Shown here: in pieces, positions 8,888 to 18,132 of the stretch | Layout of the letters: the number at the start of each line of letters is the position of its first letter | Numbering within the stretch: position 1 is the first letter of the stretch | Origin: Mucilaginibacter sp. | GTDB taxonomy: Bacteria > Bacteroidota > Bacteroidia > Sphingobacteriales > Sphingobacteriaceae | DNA length: 64,000 bases | Assembly: GCF_025359345.1 (NCBI RefSeq) | Contig: NZ_JANYGQ010000015.1 | Span: forward strand, 277,065 to 341,064 | Direction of reading: 5' to 3' | Notes under the pieces: generated by a model | Told to the model about the DNA's origin: nothing | The model's input: the letters and a program-made list of their open reading frames with translations, nothing else | Databases searched by the model: none | Program-made: the position numbers and the translations under genes

Positions 8888-9727
8888 TCATATATCATTC
8901 AGGTTAAAAGTTTCGTTTAGTTTTATCCCTTTTTCGGTATTTTTAAGCGTACAACACTCATTCACCGGGTCGTGTTCAAGGTACAAAATATATTCTTTTT
9001 CCGCAGCTTCGGTTAAAAAAAGTTTTTTTTCATGTAAAGTTGTCAACGGAAACATATCATAAGCCATCACATATGGCAGCGGTATATGACCGGTTGACGG
9101 CAGCAAATCAGCCATATATAAAATATTTTTTTCTTTATAGCTTATGAGCGGCAGCATCATGGCATCTGTATGCCCATAAACAAACCGTACATTAAAATTA
9201 TCGCTGAATTTCACGCCATCTTCTGTCGAAATAAACTTTAGCTGACCGCTTTCCTGTATCGGTAAAATATTTTCTTTTAAAAACGATGCTTTCTCGCGAT
9301 CGTTTGGATTAACGGCCCAGTCCCAGTGCTGTGCGTTGCTCCAATAGGTTGCGTTTTTAAAGGCCGGCAATAGTTTTTCGCCATCCCGAACCACTGCCCC
9401 ACCCACATGATCAAAATGCAAGTGGGTTAAAAACACGTCGGTAATATCATCGCGGTGAAAACCCAGCGCGGCTAACGATTTATCAAGCGTAGCATCGCCG
9501 TGCAAATAATAATGACTAAAAAACTTCTCGTCCTGTTTGTTGCCGATTCCGGTATCAATCAAAATTAATTTACCGCCATCCTCAACCAACAGGCAGCGCA
9601 TGGCCCAGGTGCACAGGTTGTTTTCGTCAGCTGGGTTGGTCCTGCTCCACAGGGTCTTGGGCACAACGCCAAACATGGCGCCGCCGTCGAGTTTAAAAAA
9701 GCCGGTATCTATTGTGTGTAGTTTCAT
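8888..9727 (-). CDS. MBL-fold metallo-hydrolase
   Basis: A 279-residue protein with the metallo-beta-lactamase signature FLTHLHFDHVGG (HxHxDH, about residues 99-110), an upstream Asp in LIDTGIG (about 55-61), and later ligands in VYGHTDAM (about residue 188) and MADLLPSTGHIPL (about 209). The architecture and length match the lactonase/AttM-like group of MBL hydrolases, but many of these have other substrates, so lactonase activity is not claimed. It is cytoplasmic: no signal peptide. The N-terminal MKLHTIDTG supports this start. Confidence 0.88.
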   Translation of the reverse strand: MKLHTIDTGFFKLDGGAMFGVVPKTLWSRTNPADENNLCTWAMRCLLVEDGGKLILIDTGIGNKQDEKFFSHYYLHGDATLDKSLAALGFHRDDITDVFLTHLHFDHVGGAVVRDGEKLLPAFKNATYWSNAQHWDWAVNPNDREKASFLKENILPIQESGQLKFISTEDGVKFSDNFNVRFVYGHTDAMMLPLISYKEKNILYMADLLPSTGHIPLPYVMAYDMFPLTTLHEKKLFLTEAAEKEYILYLEHDPVNECCTLKNTEKGIKLNETFNLNDI

Positions 9728-9770
9728 TTGTAGTTCATAGTTGATAGTTCATAGCCAAACATGTGCAACC

Positions 9771-9913
9771 GTCATCGAGGAACGAAGCAATCTCTGAACT
9801 CGCTAATCACAGACCTTTATGTTTATGGTGAACAACATGCGGTTTCAAGGCCACCACAAAAACAAAGGTCCTTGACTGTCCTTCGTAGAGATTGCTTCGT
9901 TCCTCGCAATGAC
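9771..9913. repeat. MITE/REP-like element, copy 1 of 5
   Basis: Terminal inverted repeats GTCATCGAGGAACGAAGCAA at the left and its near complement ending CTCGCAATGAC at the right enclose about 95 bp. The same ends occur at 29614-29758, 44858-44946 and 54021-54198, and a related form at 60352-60425. No coding capacity. Confidence 0.85.
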
Positions 9914-9919
9914 GAGTGG

Positions 9920-10213
9920 TTATTTATTTTTTATATCTTTTAATTCGATTCCAAATTCTGTAAACAATTGTACGGCTGTGCGAAGGTTACTATTTTCTTC
10001 ATCTCCTAACGCGTAAACCACCCTTATCTCCTTATCCAAACACAAAGTCAGCATTTCATGCGCATATGATAGTGATGAAGGGTTTGGCAGCTTTAAAATC
10101 TGCATAAATGCCGGCATTTCCTGGTAATCACCTAAAATAATATTATCGGCGCGAAATTGTTTTTTTAGCCTGTGCGCTTCGGACGATGTGGCTGCAGTTA
10201 TCAAAATGTTCAT
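9920..10213 (-). CDS. Conserved hypothetical protein, possible nucleotide-binding fold
   Basis: A 97-residue protein starting MNILITAATSSEAHRLKKQF, which looks like the first beta-strand, loop and helix of a Rossmann or pre-ATP-grasp fold. VVYALGDEEN near residue 70 is a second short strand-loop. No catalytic motif is recognised. It follows the LolD-like ATPase gene with a 6-nt gap on the same strand, so the two are likely co-transcribed, but this does not reveal a function. Confidence 0.6.
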   Translation of the reverse strand: MNILITAATSSEAHRLKKQFRADNIILGDYQEMPAFMQILKLPNPSSLSYAHEMLTLCLDKEIRVVYALGDEENSNLRTAVQLFTEFGIELKDIKNK

Positions 10214-10219
10214 ATCAAC

Positions 10220-10873
10220 TTACTGAACTATTAAACCATCCTTCATCGATACCGTGCGGTCACTCATGTCAGCAAGGTCTTTGTTGTGGGTCACTATCAC
10301 AAATGTTTGGTTAAAATCCTTACGCAGCTTAATAAACAATTCATGCAACTCCAATGAATTAGCCGAATCCAGGTTCCCCGAAGGCTCATCTGCAAAAATA
10401 ATCGACGGGCTGTTTATTAGTGCCCTGGCTACTGCAACTCTTTGCTGCTCACCGCCAGATAGCTGGTTGGGCTTGTGGTTCAGCCTGTCGCCCAGGCCAA
10501 GCAGGTCAAGCAGTTCGGTTGCGCGCTTTTCGGCGTCTTTACGGGGTGTTCCGGCAATAAATGCCGGGATACAAACATTTTCAATGGCATCAAACTCGCC
10601 CAGCAAATGGTGAAACTGGAATATAAAACCCAGGCGCTGGTTGCGAAAGGCGCTTAAATCTTTATTGTTTAAGCCACTTACCTCCGTATTATCGATATAA
10701 ATTTTGCCGATGTCGGGCCTGTCCAGTGTACCTAAAATATTCAGCAGCGTACTTTTACCAGCGCCGGATGCACCCACGATGGTCACAATTTCGCCTTCGC
10801 CAACTTCAAAATCGACACCCTTTAGTATTTGCAGCTGGCCGTATGCTTTATGGATATTTTCAGCTTTGAGCAT
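10220..10873 (-). CDS. ABC transporter ATP-binding protein, LolD-like
   Basis: A 217-residue ATPase with Walker [10 protein letters not shown] (about residues 33-41), a Q-loop in [10 protein letters not shown], signature [15 protein letters not shown] (about 138-152), Walker [13 protein letters not shown] and the H-loop [14 protein letters not shown] and the short length place it in the LolD/MacB subfamily. LolD powers release of lipoproteins from the inner membrane with LolC/E; MacB-type pumps use similar ATPases. No partner permease is adjacent, which is common for LolD in Bacteroidota. The small hypothetical gene follows 6 nt downstream. Confidence 0.9.
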   Translation of the reverse strand: MLKAENIHKAYGQLQILKGVDFEVGEGEIVTIVGASGAGKSTLLNILGTLDRPDIGKIYIDNTEVSGLNNKDLSAFRNQRLGFIFQFHHLLGEFDAIENVCIPAFIAGTPRKDAEKRATELLDLLGLGDRLNHKPNQLSGGEQQRVAVARALINSPSIIFADEPSGNLDSANSLELHELFIKLRKDFNQTFVIVTHNKDLADMSDRTVSMKDGLIVQ

Positions 10874-10881
10874 GGGCGAAT

Positions 10882-11202
10882 TTAGAGATTAGTGATTAGA
10901 GATTGGAGATTAGGTGAAAAAATATTCATCTTATTTTCGCCGGATTAAAATCCGGCGCTACAAAATGCATCGAGCCGATGGCTCTTAGCTGGAATTCGGC
11001 GATAAATTAGTCTTAACCTATCCCAAAGAGGCGTAGCCTCGGCCCATATTGTAGCGCTGGATTTTAATCCAGCGGCTACAGGACCGCATTTTTACCCGGC
11101 ATAAAATGCCCGGGTTACCATCACACTCACCAAACAAAAATTTTACTCACCAAAAAGTAAAAAACTACCTTCTAATCTCCGCCCTCTAATCACTAATCTC
11201 AA
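10882..11202. repeat. REP-like palindromic element enclosed by GATTAG word-repeat arms
   Basis: Outer arms: 10882-10915 (words like GATTAGAGATT) and 11171-11202 (complementary CTAATCTC words). Inside, 10938-10962 has a palindrome around CCGGATTAAAATCCGGCGC, and 11049-11080 has a related one around GCGCTGGATTTTAATCCAGC. This occupies nearly all of the 366-bp gap before sucC. No gene is seen. Confidence 0.8.
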
Positions 11203-11211
11203 ACAAAATCC

Positions 11212-11219
11212 TAACTTTA
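11212..11219 (+). promoter_or_regulatory. Putative -7 promoter element of sucC
   Basis: TAACTTTA matches TAnnTTTG at seven of eight positions and lies 20 nt before the sucC ATG, directly after the GATTAG word arm. Confidence 0.4.
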
Positions 11220-11239
11220 CCGCAAATTCTTTACACAAC

Positions 11240-12433
11240 ATGAATATTCACGAATATCAGGGTAAATCCATACTAAAAAGCTTTGGCGTTAGGGTACAGG
11301 AAGGCATAGTTGCCGATACCGTTGACCAGGCTGTTGAAGCTGCGAAAAAAATGAAAGAAGATTACGGCTCGGATTGGGTTGTAATTAAAGCACAAATACA
11401 TGCCGGTGGCCGCGGTAAAGGCGGTGGCGTTAAGCTGGCGAAAAACCTGGATGAGGTAAAAGAAAAAGCAACCAACATATTGGGTATGCAGCTAATTACC
11501 CCGCAAACCGGCCCCGAAGGCAAGCTGGTGAGCAAGGTATTAGTAGCACAGGATGTTTACTATCCGGGCGAAAGTGAAACAAAAGAATTTTATATCAGCG
11601 TGCTGCTCGACAGGGCAAAGGGCCGCAACATCATCATGTACTCAACCGAAGGCGGTATGGACATAGAGGAAGTTGCACACTCAACCCCGCACCTGATACA
11701 TAAAGAAGAAATTGATCCTAAAGTTGGCCTGCAAGGCTTCCAGGCGCGTAAAATTGCCTTTAACTTAGGTTTATCGGGCGATGCGTTTAAGGATATGGTG
11801 AAATTTATCACATCATTATACAAAGCATATGATTCTACCGATTCTTCTCAATTTGAAATTAACCCGGTTTTAAAAACATCGGATAACAAAATATTAGCTG
11901 TTGACGCCAAGGTGAACCTGGATGACAACGGATTGTTCCGCCATCCTGATTTCGCTGCCATGCGCGATGAGGCCGAAGAAGACCCGATGGAAGTTGAAGC
12001 CAGCAAAAGCAACCTTAACTTTGTAAAGCTTGACGGTAACGTGGGCTGTATGGTTAATGGCGCAGGCCTGGCCATGGCTACCATGGACATCATCAAGATC
12101 GCCGGTGGCGAGCCTGCTAACTTTTTGGATGTTGGCGGTACTGCCAATGCCGAAACTGTAAAAGCAGCTTTCAACATCATATTAAAAGATCCTAACGTTA
12201 AAGCAATCCTGATCAACATTTTCGGTGGTATAGTGCGTTGCGACCGTGTGGCCCAGGGTGTAATTGATGCTTACCACGAAATAGGCAATATCCCGGTTCC
12301 AATTATCGTTCGTTTACAAGGCACCAACGCTGTTGAAGCCAAAGAACTGATTGACAAATCGGGCTTAAAAGTTTACTCGGCCATATTGCTTAAAGAAGCA
12401 GCAGAACGGGTTAAGGAAGTGTTAGCGCTTTAG
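11240..12433 (+). CDS. sucC: Succinyl-CoA synthetase (ADP-forming) beta subunit
   Basis: A 397-residue protein that begins MNIHEYQGKSILKSFGV, the standard SucC start. It has the ATP-grasp region (WVVIKAQIHAGGRGKGGGVKLA, about residues 45-66), the metal/nucleotide segment FEINPVLKT, VNGAGLAMATMDII (about 267-280), NFLDVGGTA and NIFGGIVRCDRVAQG (about 329-343). With SucD it converts succinyl-CoA to succinate in the TCA cycle and makes ATP by substrate-level phosphorylation. sucD is not next to it here. Full length. Confidence 0.98.
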   Translation: MNIHEYQGKSILKSFGVRVQEGIVADTVDQAVEAAKKMKEDYGSDWVVIKAQIHAGGRGKGGGVKLAKNLDEVKEKATNILGMQLITPQTGPEGKLVSKVLVAQDVYYPGESETKEFYISVLLDRAKGRNIIMYSTEGGMDIEEVAHSTPHLIHKEEIDPKVGLQGFQARKIAFNLGLSGDAFKDMVKFITSLYKAYDSTDSSQFEINPVLKTSDNKILAVDAKVNLDDNGLFRHPDFAAMRDEAEEDPMEVEASKSNLNFVKLDGNVGCMVNGAGLAMATMDIIKIAGGEPANFLDVGGTANAETVKAAFNIILKDPNVKAILINIFGGIVRCDRVAQGVIDAYHEIGNIPVPIIVRLQGTNAVEAKELIDKSGLKVYSAILLKEAAERVKEVLAL

Positions 12434-12440
12434 CGCCTAT

Positions 12441-12510
12441 CATTAGGTCATTGCGTCATTAAGTCATTGTTAAGTGGTATAATGACCTAATGACCTAATG
12501 ACTTAATGAC
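12441..12510. repeat. Hairpin of word-repeat arms (TCATTAGG / CCTAATGA)
   Basis: The arm at 12441-12469 holds four degenerate copies of CATTAGGT-type words, and the arm at 12481-12510 holds the complementary AATGACCT words. The 11-nt loop makes this the tightest hairpin of this class in the window. It lies 7 nt after sucC and could act as a processing or termination structure. Confidence 0.8.
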
Positions 12511-12516
12511 CACAAA

Positions 12517-12720
12517 ATGTATATAATTAAAGTTAAAGGCGTTGCCAAAATACCTGATTACGTACAGTTAAGGGACGATAAGTTTACGCTACTGGCTTAT
12601 TTTCGGGTCGACAGGCCTGACAAATCGCTGGATAAAGTGGGGCTCCAGGATAAGACGGAATACATTATGAATATAATTAAGGATTTGCCGTTTGGGCAAA
12701 TCCTTAAATTAGAACTATAG
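12517..12720 (+). CDS. Conserved small hypothetical protein
   Basis: A 67-residue cytoplasmic protein, MYIIKVKGVAKIPDYVQLRD onwards, with alternating short strands and a C-terminal amphipathic helix. There is no signal peptide or known motif. Balanced, native-looking codon use and a clean reading frame between sucC and the FtsE-like gene suggest it is real; the gap to the next gene is 85 nt. No function can be assigned. Confidence 0.6.
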   Translation: MYIIKVKGVAKIPDYVQLRDDKFTLLAYFRVDRPDKSLDKVGLQDKTEYIMNIIKDLPFGQILKLEL

Positions 12721-12805
12721 TCATTTATCATTAGTAGTCGCTGGCCTTTGTGGTGGATTTTAATCAACGCCGAAATGGGTAGGTGATGACCAATAAACAA
12801 AAAGT

Positions 12806-13483
12806 ATGAATTCAATTATAAAGCTGCAAAACGTTGATATTTTTCAGCAGGCTCACCTGGTGCTGTCGGGTGTTAATTTGCATATTGATAAGGGCGATTT
12901 TGTTTGGCTGATAGGGCAAACCGGCTCCGGTAAAAGCAGCCTGCTAAAAGTTATTTATGGCGATGTTACCATTAACACCGGCTCGGGATACGCTTGCGGC
13001 TATGATTTGAACCATATTAAAAGCAATGAAATTCCGTTTTTACGCCGTAAACTGGGTATTGTTTTCCAGGATTTCCAACTACTAACCGACCGCTCCGTCG
13101 AAGCAAACCTTGAGTTTGTGATGCGCGCGACCGGCTGGACAGATAAAAAACTGATTGCCGACCGCTCTCTCGACGTTTTAGAGAAAGTAGGCCTTCGCTC
13201 AAAACTTAAAAAAATGCCGCACGAGCTATCAGGCGGCGAGCAGCAGCGCGTTGTAATAGCCCGCGCCCTGCTAAACGATCCTGAAATAATGCTTGCCGAT
13301 GAACCCACCGGCAACCTTGACCCTGACACATCCGAAGAAATTGTATTGCTGCTGAAACAAATCAGCCAATCGGGCACCGCGGTATTAATTGCAACACACG
13401 ATTATCATATCATCCGTACTTTCCCTTCGCGCATAATTAAATGCGAGAACGGTAGGGTTTTGGAGGATGTGAAGATTGCTTAG
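12806..13483 (+). CDS. ABC-type ATP-binding protein, FtsE-like
   Basis: A 225-residue ATPase with Walker [13 protein letters not shown] (about residues 37-48), Q-loop [10 protein letters not shown], signature [17 protein letters not shown], Walker [12 protein letters not shown] and H-loop IATHDYHII. The FtsE-type spacing ([15 protein letters not shown]) and 225-residue length match FtsE, which with FtsX links division to peptidoglycan hydrolysis. No ftsX is adjacent, and FtsE and LolD are close relatives, so FtsE is favoured but not certain. It is followed by a long word-repeat region and then grpE. Confidence 0.85.
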   Translation: MNSIIKLQNVDIFQQAHLVLSGVNLHIDKGDFVWLIGQTGSGKSSLLKVIYGDVTINTGSGYACGYDLNHIKSNEIPFLRRKLGIVFQDFQLLTDRSVEANLEFVMRATGWTDKKLIADRSLDVLEKVGLRSKLKKMPHELSGGEQQRVVIARALLNDPEIMLADEPTGNLDPDTSEEIVLLLKQISQSGTAVLIATHDYHIIRTFPSRIIKCENGRVLEDVKIA

Positions 13484-13488
13484 TTTAG

Positions 13489-13654
13489 TTGGCAGTTATT
13501 AGCTTGCGGTAGGCAGAAAATGCCCACAAACTGCAAGTTTTTTCAGCTACTACCAACTGTACACTTTCCCTAAACACTGACAATTGCAAACTGACAACTG
13601 CAAACTTTTCCCAAATACTGCCAACTGCGCACAGCAAACTGCAAACTGACTGCC
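13489..13654. repeat. Inverted word-repeat arms (GGCAGTT / AACTGC)
   Basis: A short left arm at 13489-13515 (words like TTGGCAGTTA) is followed by a long right arm at 13575-13654 with at least six degenerate copies of CAAACTGC or CAACTGC. It fills the 222-nt gap between the FtsE-like gene and grpE. Confidence 0.7.
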
Positions 13655-13705
13655 ACGATGTCGGCTTTCCATCAATGGCAAGATACTTGATCGGCACTAT
13701 TAGCT

Positions 13706-14278
13706 ATGAATTTTAACGACATGTTGAAGAAAAAAAAGAAAGAACCAGTGGAGAACACCGAAGAAATAAATACAACTGTGAATGAAAACGAGCAGGATAT
13801 AGATCAGCAGGCCGATGAAAATGTAACCTCGCCGGTTGATACCCTAAAACAAGAACTGTCGCTTGCAAATGACAAATACCTGCGCTTATATGCAGAGTTT
13901 GATAACTTCCGCAGGCGTACTATCAAAGAGCGTGAGGAAGCCAGGAAATTGGAAGGTAAAGACCTGATTGTTTCATTGCTGCCGGTACTTGACGATTTTG
14001 AGCGTGCGTCGCGCGCGATGGAAACCGCAACCGATGTTGCACCTGTTAAAGAAGGCGTTGCGTTGATACAGAACAAATTAAAAAATGCGCTTACCAAACA
14101 TGGCCTGAAAGAAATGGAATCCATAGGTACCACTTTCGACCCTGACTTACAGGAAGCCATCACCAATATACCAGCCCCTACCGACGACCTGAAGGGCAAA
14201 GTAGTTGACGAAATGGAAAAAGGCTATTTGTTGAATGACAGGGTAGTGCGTTTTGCAAAAGTAATAGTTGGAGCGTAA
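13706..14278 (+). CDS. grpE: Nucleotide exchange factor GrpE
   Basis: A 190-residue protein with a charged N-terminal extension, a long coiled coil (about residues 48-100) containing YLRLYAEFDNFRRRT, and the C-terminal beta-domain with GVALIQNKL and FDPDLQEAI, ending in GYLLNDRVVRFAKVIVG. These are the GrpE hallmarks. GrpE releases ADP from DnaK in the Hsp70 cycle. dnaJ follows on the same strand 162 nt later, an arrangement typical of this phylum; dnaK is elsewhere. Confidence 0.97.
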   Translation: MNFNDMLKKKKKEPVENTEEINTTVNENEQDIDQQADENVTSPVDTLKQELSLANDKYLRLYAEFDNFRRRTIKEREEARKLEGKDLIVSLLPVLDDFERASRAMETATDVAPVKEGVALIQNKLKNALTKHGLKEMESIGTTFDPDLQEAITNIPAPTDDLKGKVVDEMEKGYLLNDRVVRFAKVIVGA

Positions 14279-14281
14279 GTT

Positions 14282-14353
14282 AATTAGTGAATTGGTGATT
14301 TAGTGAGTTAGTGACTGGCCAACCAGTTAATTCGCTAAATCACTAATTAATTT
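14282..14353. repeat. Hairpin of word-repeat arms (ATTAGTGA / TCACTAAT)
   Basis: The arm at 14282-14319 uses TTAGTGA-type words, and the arm at 14320-14352 uses the complementary TCACTAAT words. A further single arm with the same word lies at 14398-14430, just before dnaJ. It sits between grpE and dnaJ and could uncouple their transcription. Confidence 0.75.
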
Positions 14354-14440
14354 AAACATATATTGAAAAAAGAATTATCGGATCGGAATTGGGTTTAATT
14401 CACTCAATCACTAATTCAGTAATTCAATAATTATTCCCCC

Positions 14441-15607
14441 ATGTCTAAAAGAGATTACTACGATGTGCTTGGCGTAGCAAAAGGTGCCGATGCAGATGAG
14501 ATAAAAAAGGCTTATCGCAAAATGGCCATAAAATATCACCCGGATAAAAATGAGGGTGACAAAGCTGCGGAAGATAAGTTTAAGGAAGCGGCCGAGGCAT
14601 ACGAGGTTTTAAGTAATCCCGAAAAACGTCAGCGTTATGACCAGTTTGGTCACTCAGCCAATGCACATTCGGCCAACGGCGGCGGTTTTGGCGGCGGCGG
14701 CATGGATATGAACGACATATTCAGCCAGTTTGGCGATATATTTGGCGGCGGCAGTCCGTTCGAAGGCTTTTTTGGCGGCGGAGGCAGGCAAAGCAGCGGC
14801 GGTGGTCGTCGCGTACAACGCGGCAGCAACCTACGCATTAAAGTTCGTTTAACGCTTGAAGAAATAGCCAATGGCGCCGAGAAGAAGATAAAGGTAAACA
14901 AGCAGATTGTCTGTAAAACCTGCGATGGCACCGGCGCAAAAGATAAAGCATCGTTCCAAACCTGTAAAACATGTGGAGGCCAGGGCGCGGTGCGCAGGGT
15001 TACCAATACCATTTTGGGCCAGATGCAAACTACCAGCACCTGCCCTACCTGTAACGGCGAAGGTTCAACCATCACCTCGAAATGTACCGTATGCCATGGC
15101 GACGGCGTTACGCGTGGCGAAGAAACCATCAGCATAAACATACCTGCGGGCGTAAGCGAAGGCATGCAATTAAGCATGAGCGGCAAAGGCAACTCAGCAC
15201 CACGCGGAGGTGTACCGGGTGACTTAATTATACTAATTGAGGAGATCCCCCACGAGACGCTTAAGCGCGACGGCAATAATGTAATATATGATTTGCACGT
15301 AAACTTCATCGATGCTACGCTTGGCACCAGCGTTGAGGTACCAACCATCGATGGCAAGGTTAAAATAAAGATTGACCCGGGCACCCAGGGCGGCAAAATA
15401 CTGCGCCTCAAGAGCAAGGGCGTTCCCGAGGTTAACTCCTACCGCCGCGGCGACCAGCTGGTACACATCAACATCTGGACACCAAAAGCCCTGAGCCGCG
15501 AAGAGCGCGAGCTATTGGAAAAGCTGCAAAGCTCGCCAAACTTTAAGCCTAACCCAGGCAAGAATGAAAAGAGTTTCTTCGAAAGAATGAAAGAGTACTT
15601 TGAGTAA
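14441..15607 (+). CDS. dnaJ: Chaperone protein DnaJ (Hsp40)
   Basis: A 388-residue type I J-protein. The J domain (about residues 4-70) has the HPDK tetrapeptide. A Gly/Phe-rich linker (about 75-125) follows, then the zinc-binding domain with four CxxCxGxG-type repeats (about 155-230: [32 protein letters not shown]), and the two C-terminal substrate-binding domains. It stimulates DnaK ATPase and delivers unfolded clients. Full length. A strong terminator follows 50 nt later. Confidence 0.98.
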   Translation: MSKRDYYDVLGVAKGADADEIKKAYRKMAIKYHPDKNEGDKAAEDKFKEAAEAYEVLSNPEKRQRYDQFGHSANAHSANGGGFGGGGMDMNDIFSQFGDIFGGGSPFEGFFGGGGRQSSGGGRRVQRGSNLRIKVRLTLEEIANGAEKKIKVNKQIVCKTCDGTGAKDKASFQTCKTCGGQGAVRRVTNTILGQMQTTSTCPTCNGEGSTITSKCTVCHGDGVTRGEETISINIPAGVSEGMQLSMSGKGNSAPRGGVPGDLIILIEEIPHETLKRDGNNVIYDLHVNFIDATLGTSVEVPTIDGKVKIKIDPGTQGGKILRLKSKGVPEVNSYRRGDQLVHINIWTPKALSREERELLEKLQSSPNFKPNPGKNEKSFFERMKEYFE

Positions 15608-15656
15608 GGCATAGTCCGAAAGTCGGCAAGATCGAAAGTCCGGAAGATAATTAAGG

Positions 15657-15691
15657 AAAGCCCAAAGTTGTGAATGACTTTGGGCTTTTTG
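15657..15691 (+). terminator. Rho-independent terminator of dnaJ
   Basis: A perfect 12-bp stem, AAAGCCCAAAGT / ACTTTGGGCTTT, with an 8-nt loop runs into TTTTTG. An upstream in-frame ATG at 15670 lies inside this hairpin, which argues for the later start (15730) of the next gene. Confidence 0.95.
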
Positions 15692-15729
15692 TTTGGCATG
15701 ATTTATTATATTGCGATACATCCGGCAAT

Positions 15730-16893
15730 ATGTACTTCGATATCAAATTTAGATTTACGGTAGCTTTACTGCTTAGTTTTTCTTTTGGCTTCTCCCAACC
15801 TCTTGCCATTAGTAACAACTATCAAACAAAATCGGGGATACCGCATTTAAAAATTGAACGGTCGATGATCTATGCGCCGGGCAAAGACTGGCTGTACAAC
15901 CATCACCCGTCCATTATTCATTTTAAAGGTAGGTTCATAGCCATTTGGTCCGATGGGTTGATTGACGAAGATTCACCAGGCCAAAGGGTAGTTTATGCAA
16001 CTTCGGCAGATTTCTTTCATTGGTCTGCTGCAACGCCGCTAGCATTACCGACAAAAATAAATGACACATTAACGGTACTTACTGCAGCCGGTTTATACCA
16101 ACATAAAGGAACGCTGGTGGCTTACTATGGTGAATACACACACAACCGGCAAAACACACATCTTTGGGCAAAAACGAGTAAAGATGGTGAGCATTGGAGC
16201 CAGCCCATTGATCTTCATGTGCCGCTGATCCCAAATCACGGCCCCGAGCCAACAAAAAACGGAAGATTAATTATAAGCGGTAATTTCCTATTCCCTTATA
16301 CCGATGATCCTTATGGAATATCTGGCTGGAAGATAAGCAGCCCCTATCCCGATTCCCTTTATAAACAAGATAATTCGGCCGCTTTTTATAGCCCGGCTGC
16401 AAAACTTGGCCTACCCCCACTTTGTGAAGGTTCTTTTTTTCAGACTGACGACAACATATTGCACATGTTATTACGTGTTACCGGCAAAGGCTGGAAAGGC
16501 CGGTTGTGGGTAACCGAGAGCAAGGATAATGGCGAATCATGGTCCAGGCCAATAGAAACCCCCTTTTCCGACAACGACAGCAAGTTCCATTTTGGCCGCC
16601 TGCCTGATAAACGTTTTTACTACGTTGGCATACCCGATACCCTGCATCATTACGAACGTAACCCATTGGTGCTATCCCTATCAGCTGACGGCAAAAAATT
16701 CAATGAAAATTACATTATAGCCGACGAACTATATCATCTTAAAAAAGAGGGCTTATGGAAAGGCGGACAATATGGTTACCCACACACCATTATTTACAAG
16801 AACTATATGTATGTGATAATTTCCCGGCAAAAGGAATCAATTGAGGTTCTGAGGTTTGGGTTGAAGGGATTGGGGGAGTCCCAAACGTTTTAG
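15730..16893 (+). CDS. Secreted sialidase/neuraminidase-like protein (BNR repeats)
   Basis: The start at 15730 is chosen because the preceding in-frame codons lie in the dnaJ terminator and because MYFDIKFRFTVALLLSFSFGFSQ is a good signal peptide. The 387-residue product has Asp-box-like turns, SKDGEHWS and SKDNGESWS, FKGRFIAIWSDG near the start of the mature protein and FHFGRLPDKRFYYVG later, consistent with a six-bladed beta-propeller of the exo-alpha-sialidase superfamily. The catalytic Arg triad and Tyr/Glu pair cannot be placed with confidence, so it could be a non-catalytic sugar-binding propeller. It stands alone. Confidence 0.75.
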   Translation: MYFDIKFRFTVALLLSFSFGFSQPLAISNNYQTKSGIPHLKIERSMIYAPGKDWLYNHHPSIIHFKGRFIAIWSDGLIDEDSPGQRVVYATSADFFHWSAATPLALPTKINDTLTVLTAAGLYQHKGTLVAYYGEYTHNRQNTHLWAKTSKDGEHWSQPIDLHVPLIPNHGPEPTKNGRLIISGNFLFPYTDDPYGISGWKISSPYPDSLYKQDNSAAFYSPAAKLGLPPLCEGSFFQTDDNILHMLLRVTGKGWKGRLWVTESKDNGESWSRPIETPFSDNDSKFHFGRLPDKRFYYVGIPDTLHHYERNPLVLSLSADGKKFNENYIIADELYHLKKEGLWKGGQYGYPHTIIYKNYMYVIISRQKESIEVLRFGLKGLGESQTF

Positions 16894-16989
16894 GATTTTC
16901 AATTAAGAATAACCGGCATTCGCCCAAGTCAGCCAGAAGAACCTTTAATTCCTGTGTTAGTCGCTAAGCTATCTTTGAGCATTTCAGCT

Positions 16990-18132
16990 TCAATTGCTCT
17001 TCTCCGCCTTCGCAATTTCCTTTTCCCGTCTGTTAAGATTCGCCTCTATCTTATCAATCTTCCGGTTTAGCGCTTCAATTTTGGCTATCCTGTCGCTGGT
17101 TGAGCCAGTCATCCGGGAACTGCCGGTCGTTTTTCTATTGATGATTTTGCTGGTCGGCTGGTGCATTATCAAGGTATTGACTATGTCCTGCACCACTTTA
17201 TAATCCACCTTTTCAACTATGTAGGCTTGTTTGGTTCCGCTTTCGTCCCAGCCATTGCTGCCATCCGTAGCTATCGTCATTTTGCCTTTGTGCAGCGTGT
17301 ACCATTGGCCGTATCCTTTTATGGCAATCAGCACAGCAGTTTCGTCCCAACTGCAACGGCCCAGCGAATCTTCTTTGGCCATTGGTATGGAAAGCTTAAA
17401 CACATCTTTTACCGGCGAGTTTTTTATAGAGGCATTACCTATCAGCGGTAAACCGGCCTTAATCTTCACCCCTATTTCAAACCCGCTGAATATTACCGGC
17501 GTACCCCAGTTATCGTATACATTTTTGGAGGCCGGGGCATCTTTCATAATGTTAAACTCATAGCCCGATGGAAATTTTCCGCCCATAGATACCAGCAGTT
17601 TTACCTTTCTTTTCACCAACTCTTTCCCTGTTAACGGCGAATACTCATCAGCCGGGGTATTTAATAAGTTGGATAAATTGGTCAAAAACCCCACTGTAAC
17701 AATAGTTACGCTGTTATCGGGCTGTGCGGCCAATATTTTACGGTAAAGCGTTACTGCATCAGCAGCTTCAGCGTTTGTTTTTATTTTATGGGGATATTTT
17801 GCCAGCAGGGTATCTGTCCAGTGCTGAAAATCGCGCAGGTCCTGGGCATCGCCTTTGGGCACGCCGATTCGGATATCAGGGCGGTTAAAGTAGGTGTTAA
17901 ATACGTTAAGCACACCTGCCACACCCTCATATTTGGTACTGGCCATGGTAGCCAGTATTTTGGCTTCGCCTTTATCAGCCAGCGCGTGTAAAATAGTTAT
18001 CGCACCAACGTCGTCATAATCAGGCCCCATATCGCTGTCGAAAATAATATTCACCCGGGCAGGCTTAGCCTGCGAAAATGCATTCATCGCGCAGCAAATA
18101 AAAAGAACGTACAGGGCGGATTTAAGCTTCAT
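16990..18132 (-). CDS. Secreted inosine-uridine-type nucleoside hydrolase-like protein
   Basis: A 380-residue protein with a signal peptide (about 1-22). IIFDSDMGPDYDDVGA (about residues 29-44) keeps the calcium-binding Asp cluster (DxD...DD) of IUNH enzymes, and VTIVTVGFLTNLSNLL (about 145-160) resembles the family's conserved TNxA strand. The family cleaves the N-glycosidic bond of nucleosides; the secreted location suggests scavenging of external nucleosides. The last 45 residues (from about 336) are a charged heptad-like coiled coil after a Ser/Thr-rich linker, an unusual tail for this family. Confidence 0.8.
   Translation of the reverse strand: MKLKSALYVLFICCAMNAFSQAKPARVNIIFDSDMGPDYDDVGAITILHALADKGEAKILATMASTKYEGVAGVLNVFNTYFNRPDIRIGVPKGDAQDLRDFQHWTDTLLAKYPHKIKTNAEAADAVTLYRKILAAQPDNSVTIVTVGFLTNLSNLLNTPADEYSPLTGKELVKRKVKLLVSMGGKFPSGYEFNIMKDAPASKNVYDNWGTPVIFSGFEIGVKIKAGLPLIGNASIKNSPVKDVFKLSIPMAKEDSLGRCSWDETAVLIAIKGYGQWYTLHKGKMTIATDGSNGWDESGTKQAYIVEKVDYKVVQDIVNTLIMHQPTSKIINRKTTGSSRMTGSTSDRIAKIEALNRKIDKIEANLNRREKEIAKAEKSN

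Noticed and set aside
10938..11080. tRNA-like or ncRNA structure before sucC
   Set aside because: The palindromes are of the REP type; no tRNA arms, CCA end or anticodon loop can be fitted.
14650..15417. 255-codon minus-strand ORF inside dnaJ
   Set aside because: It is a frame shadow of the Gly-rich and zinc-finger coding sequence of dnaJ.
15670..15729. Upstream start of the sialidase-like gene
   Set aside because: These 20 codons lie in the dnaJ terminator and would precede a good signal peptide.
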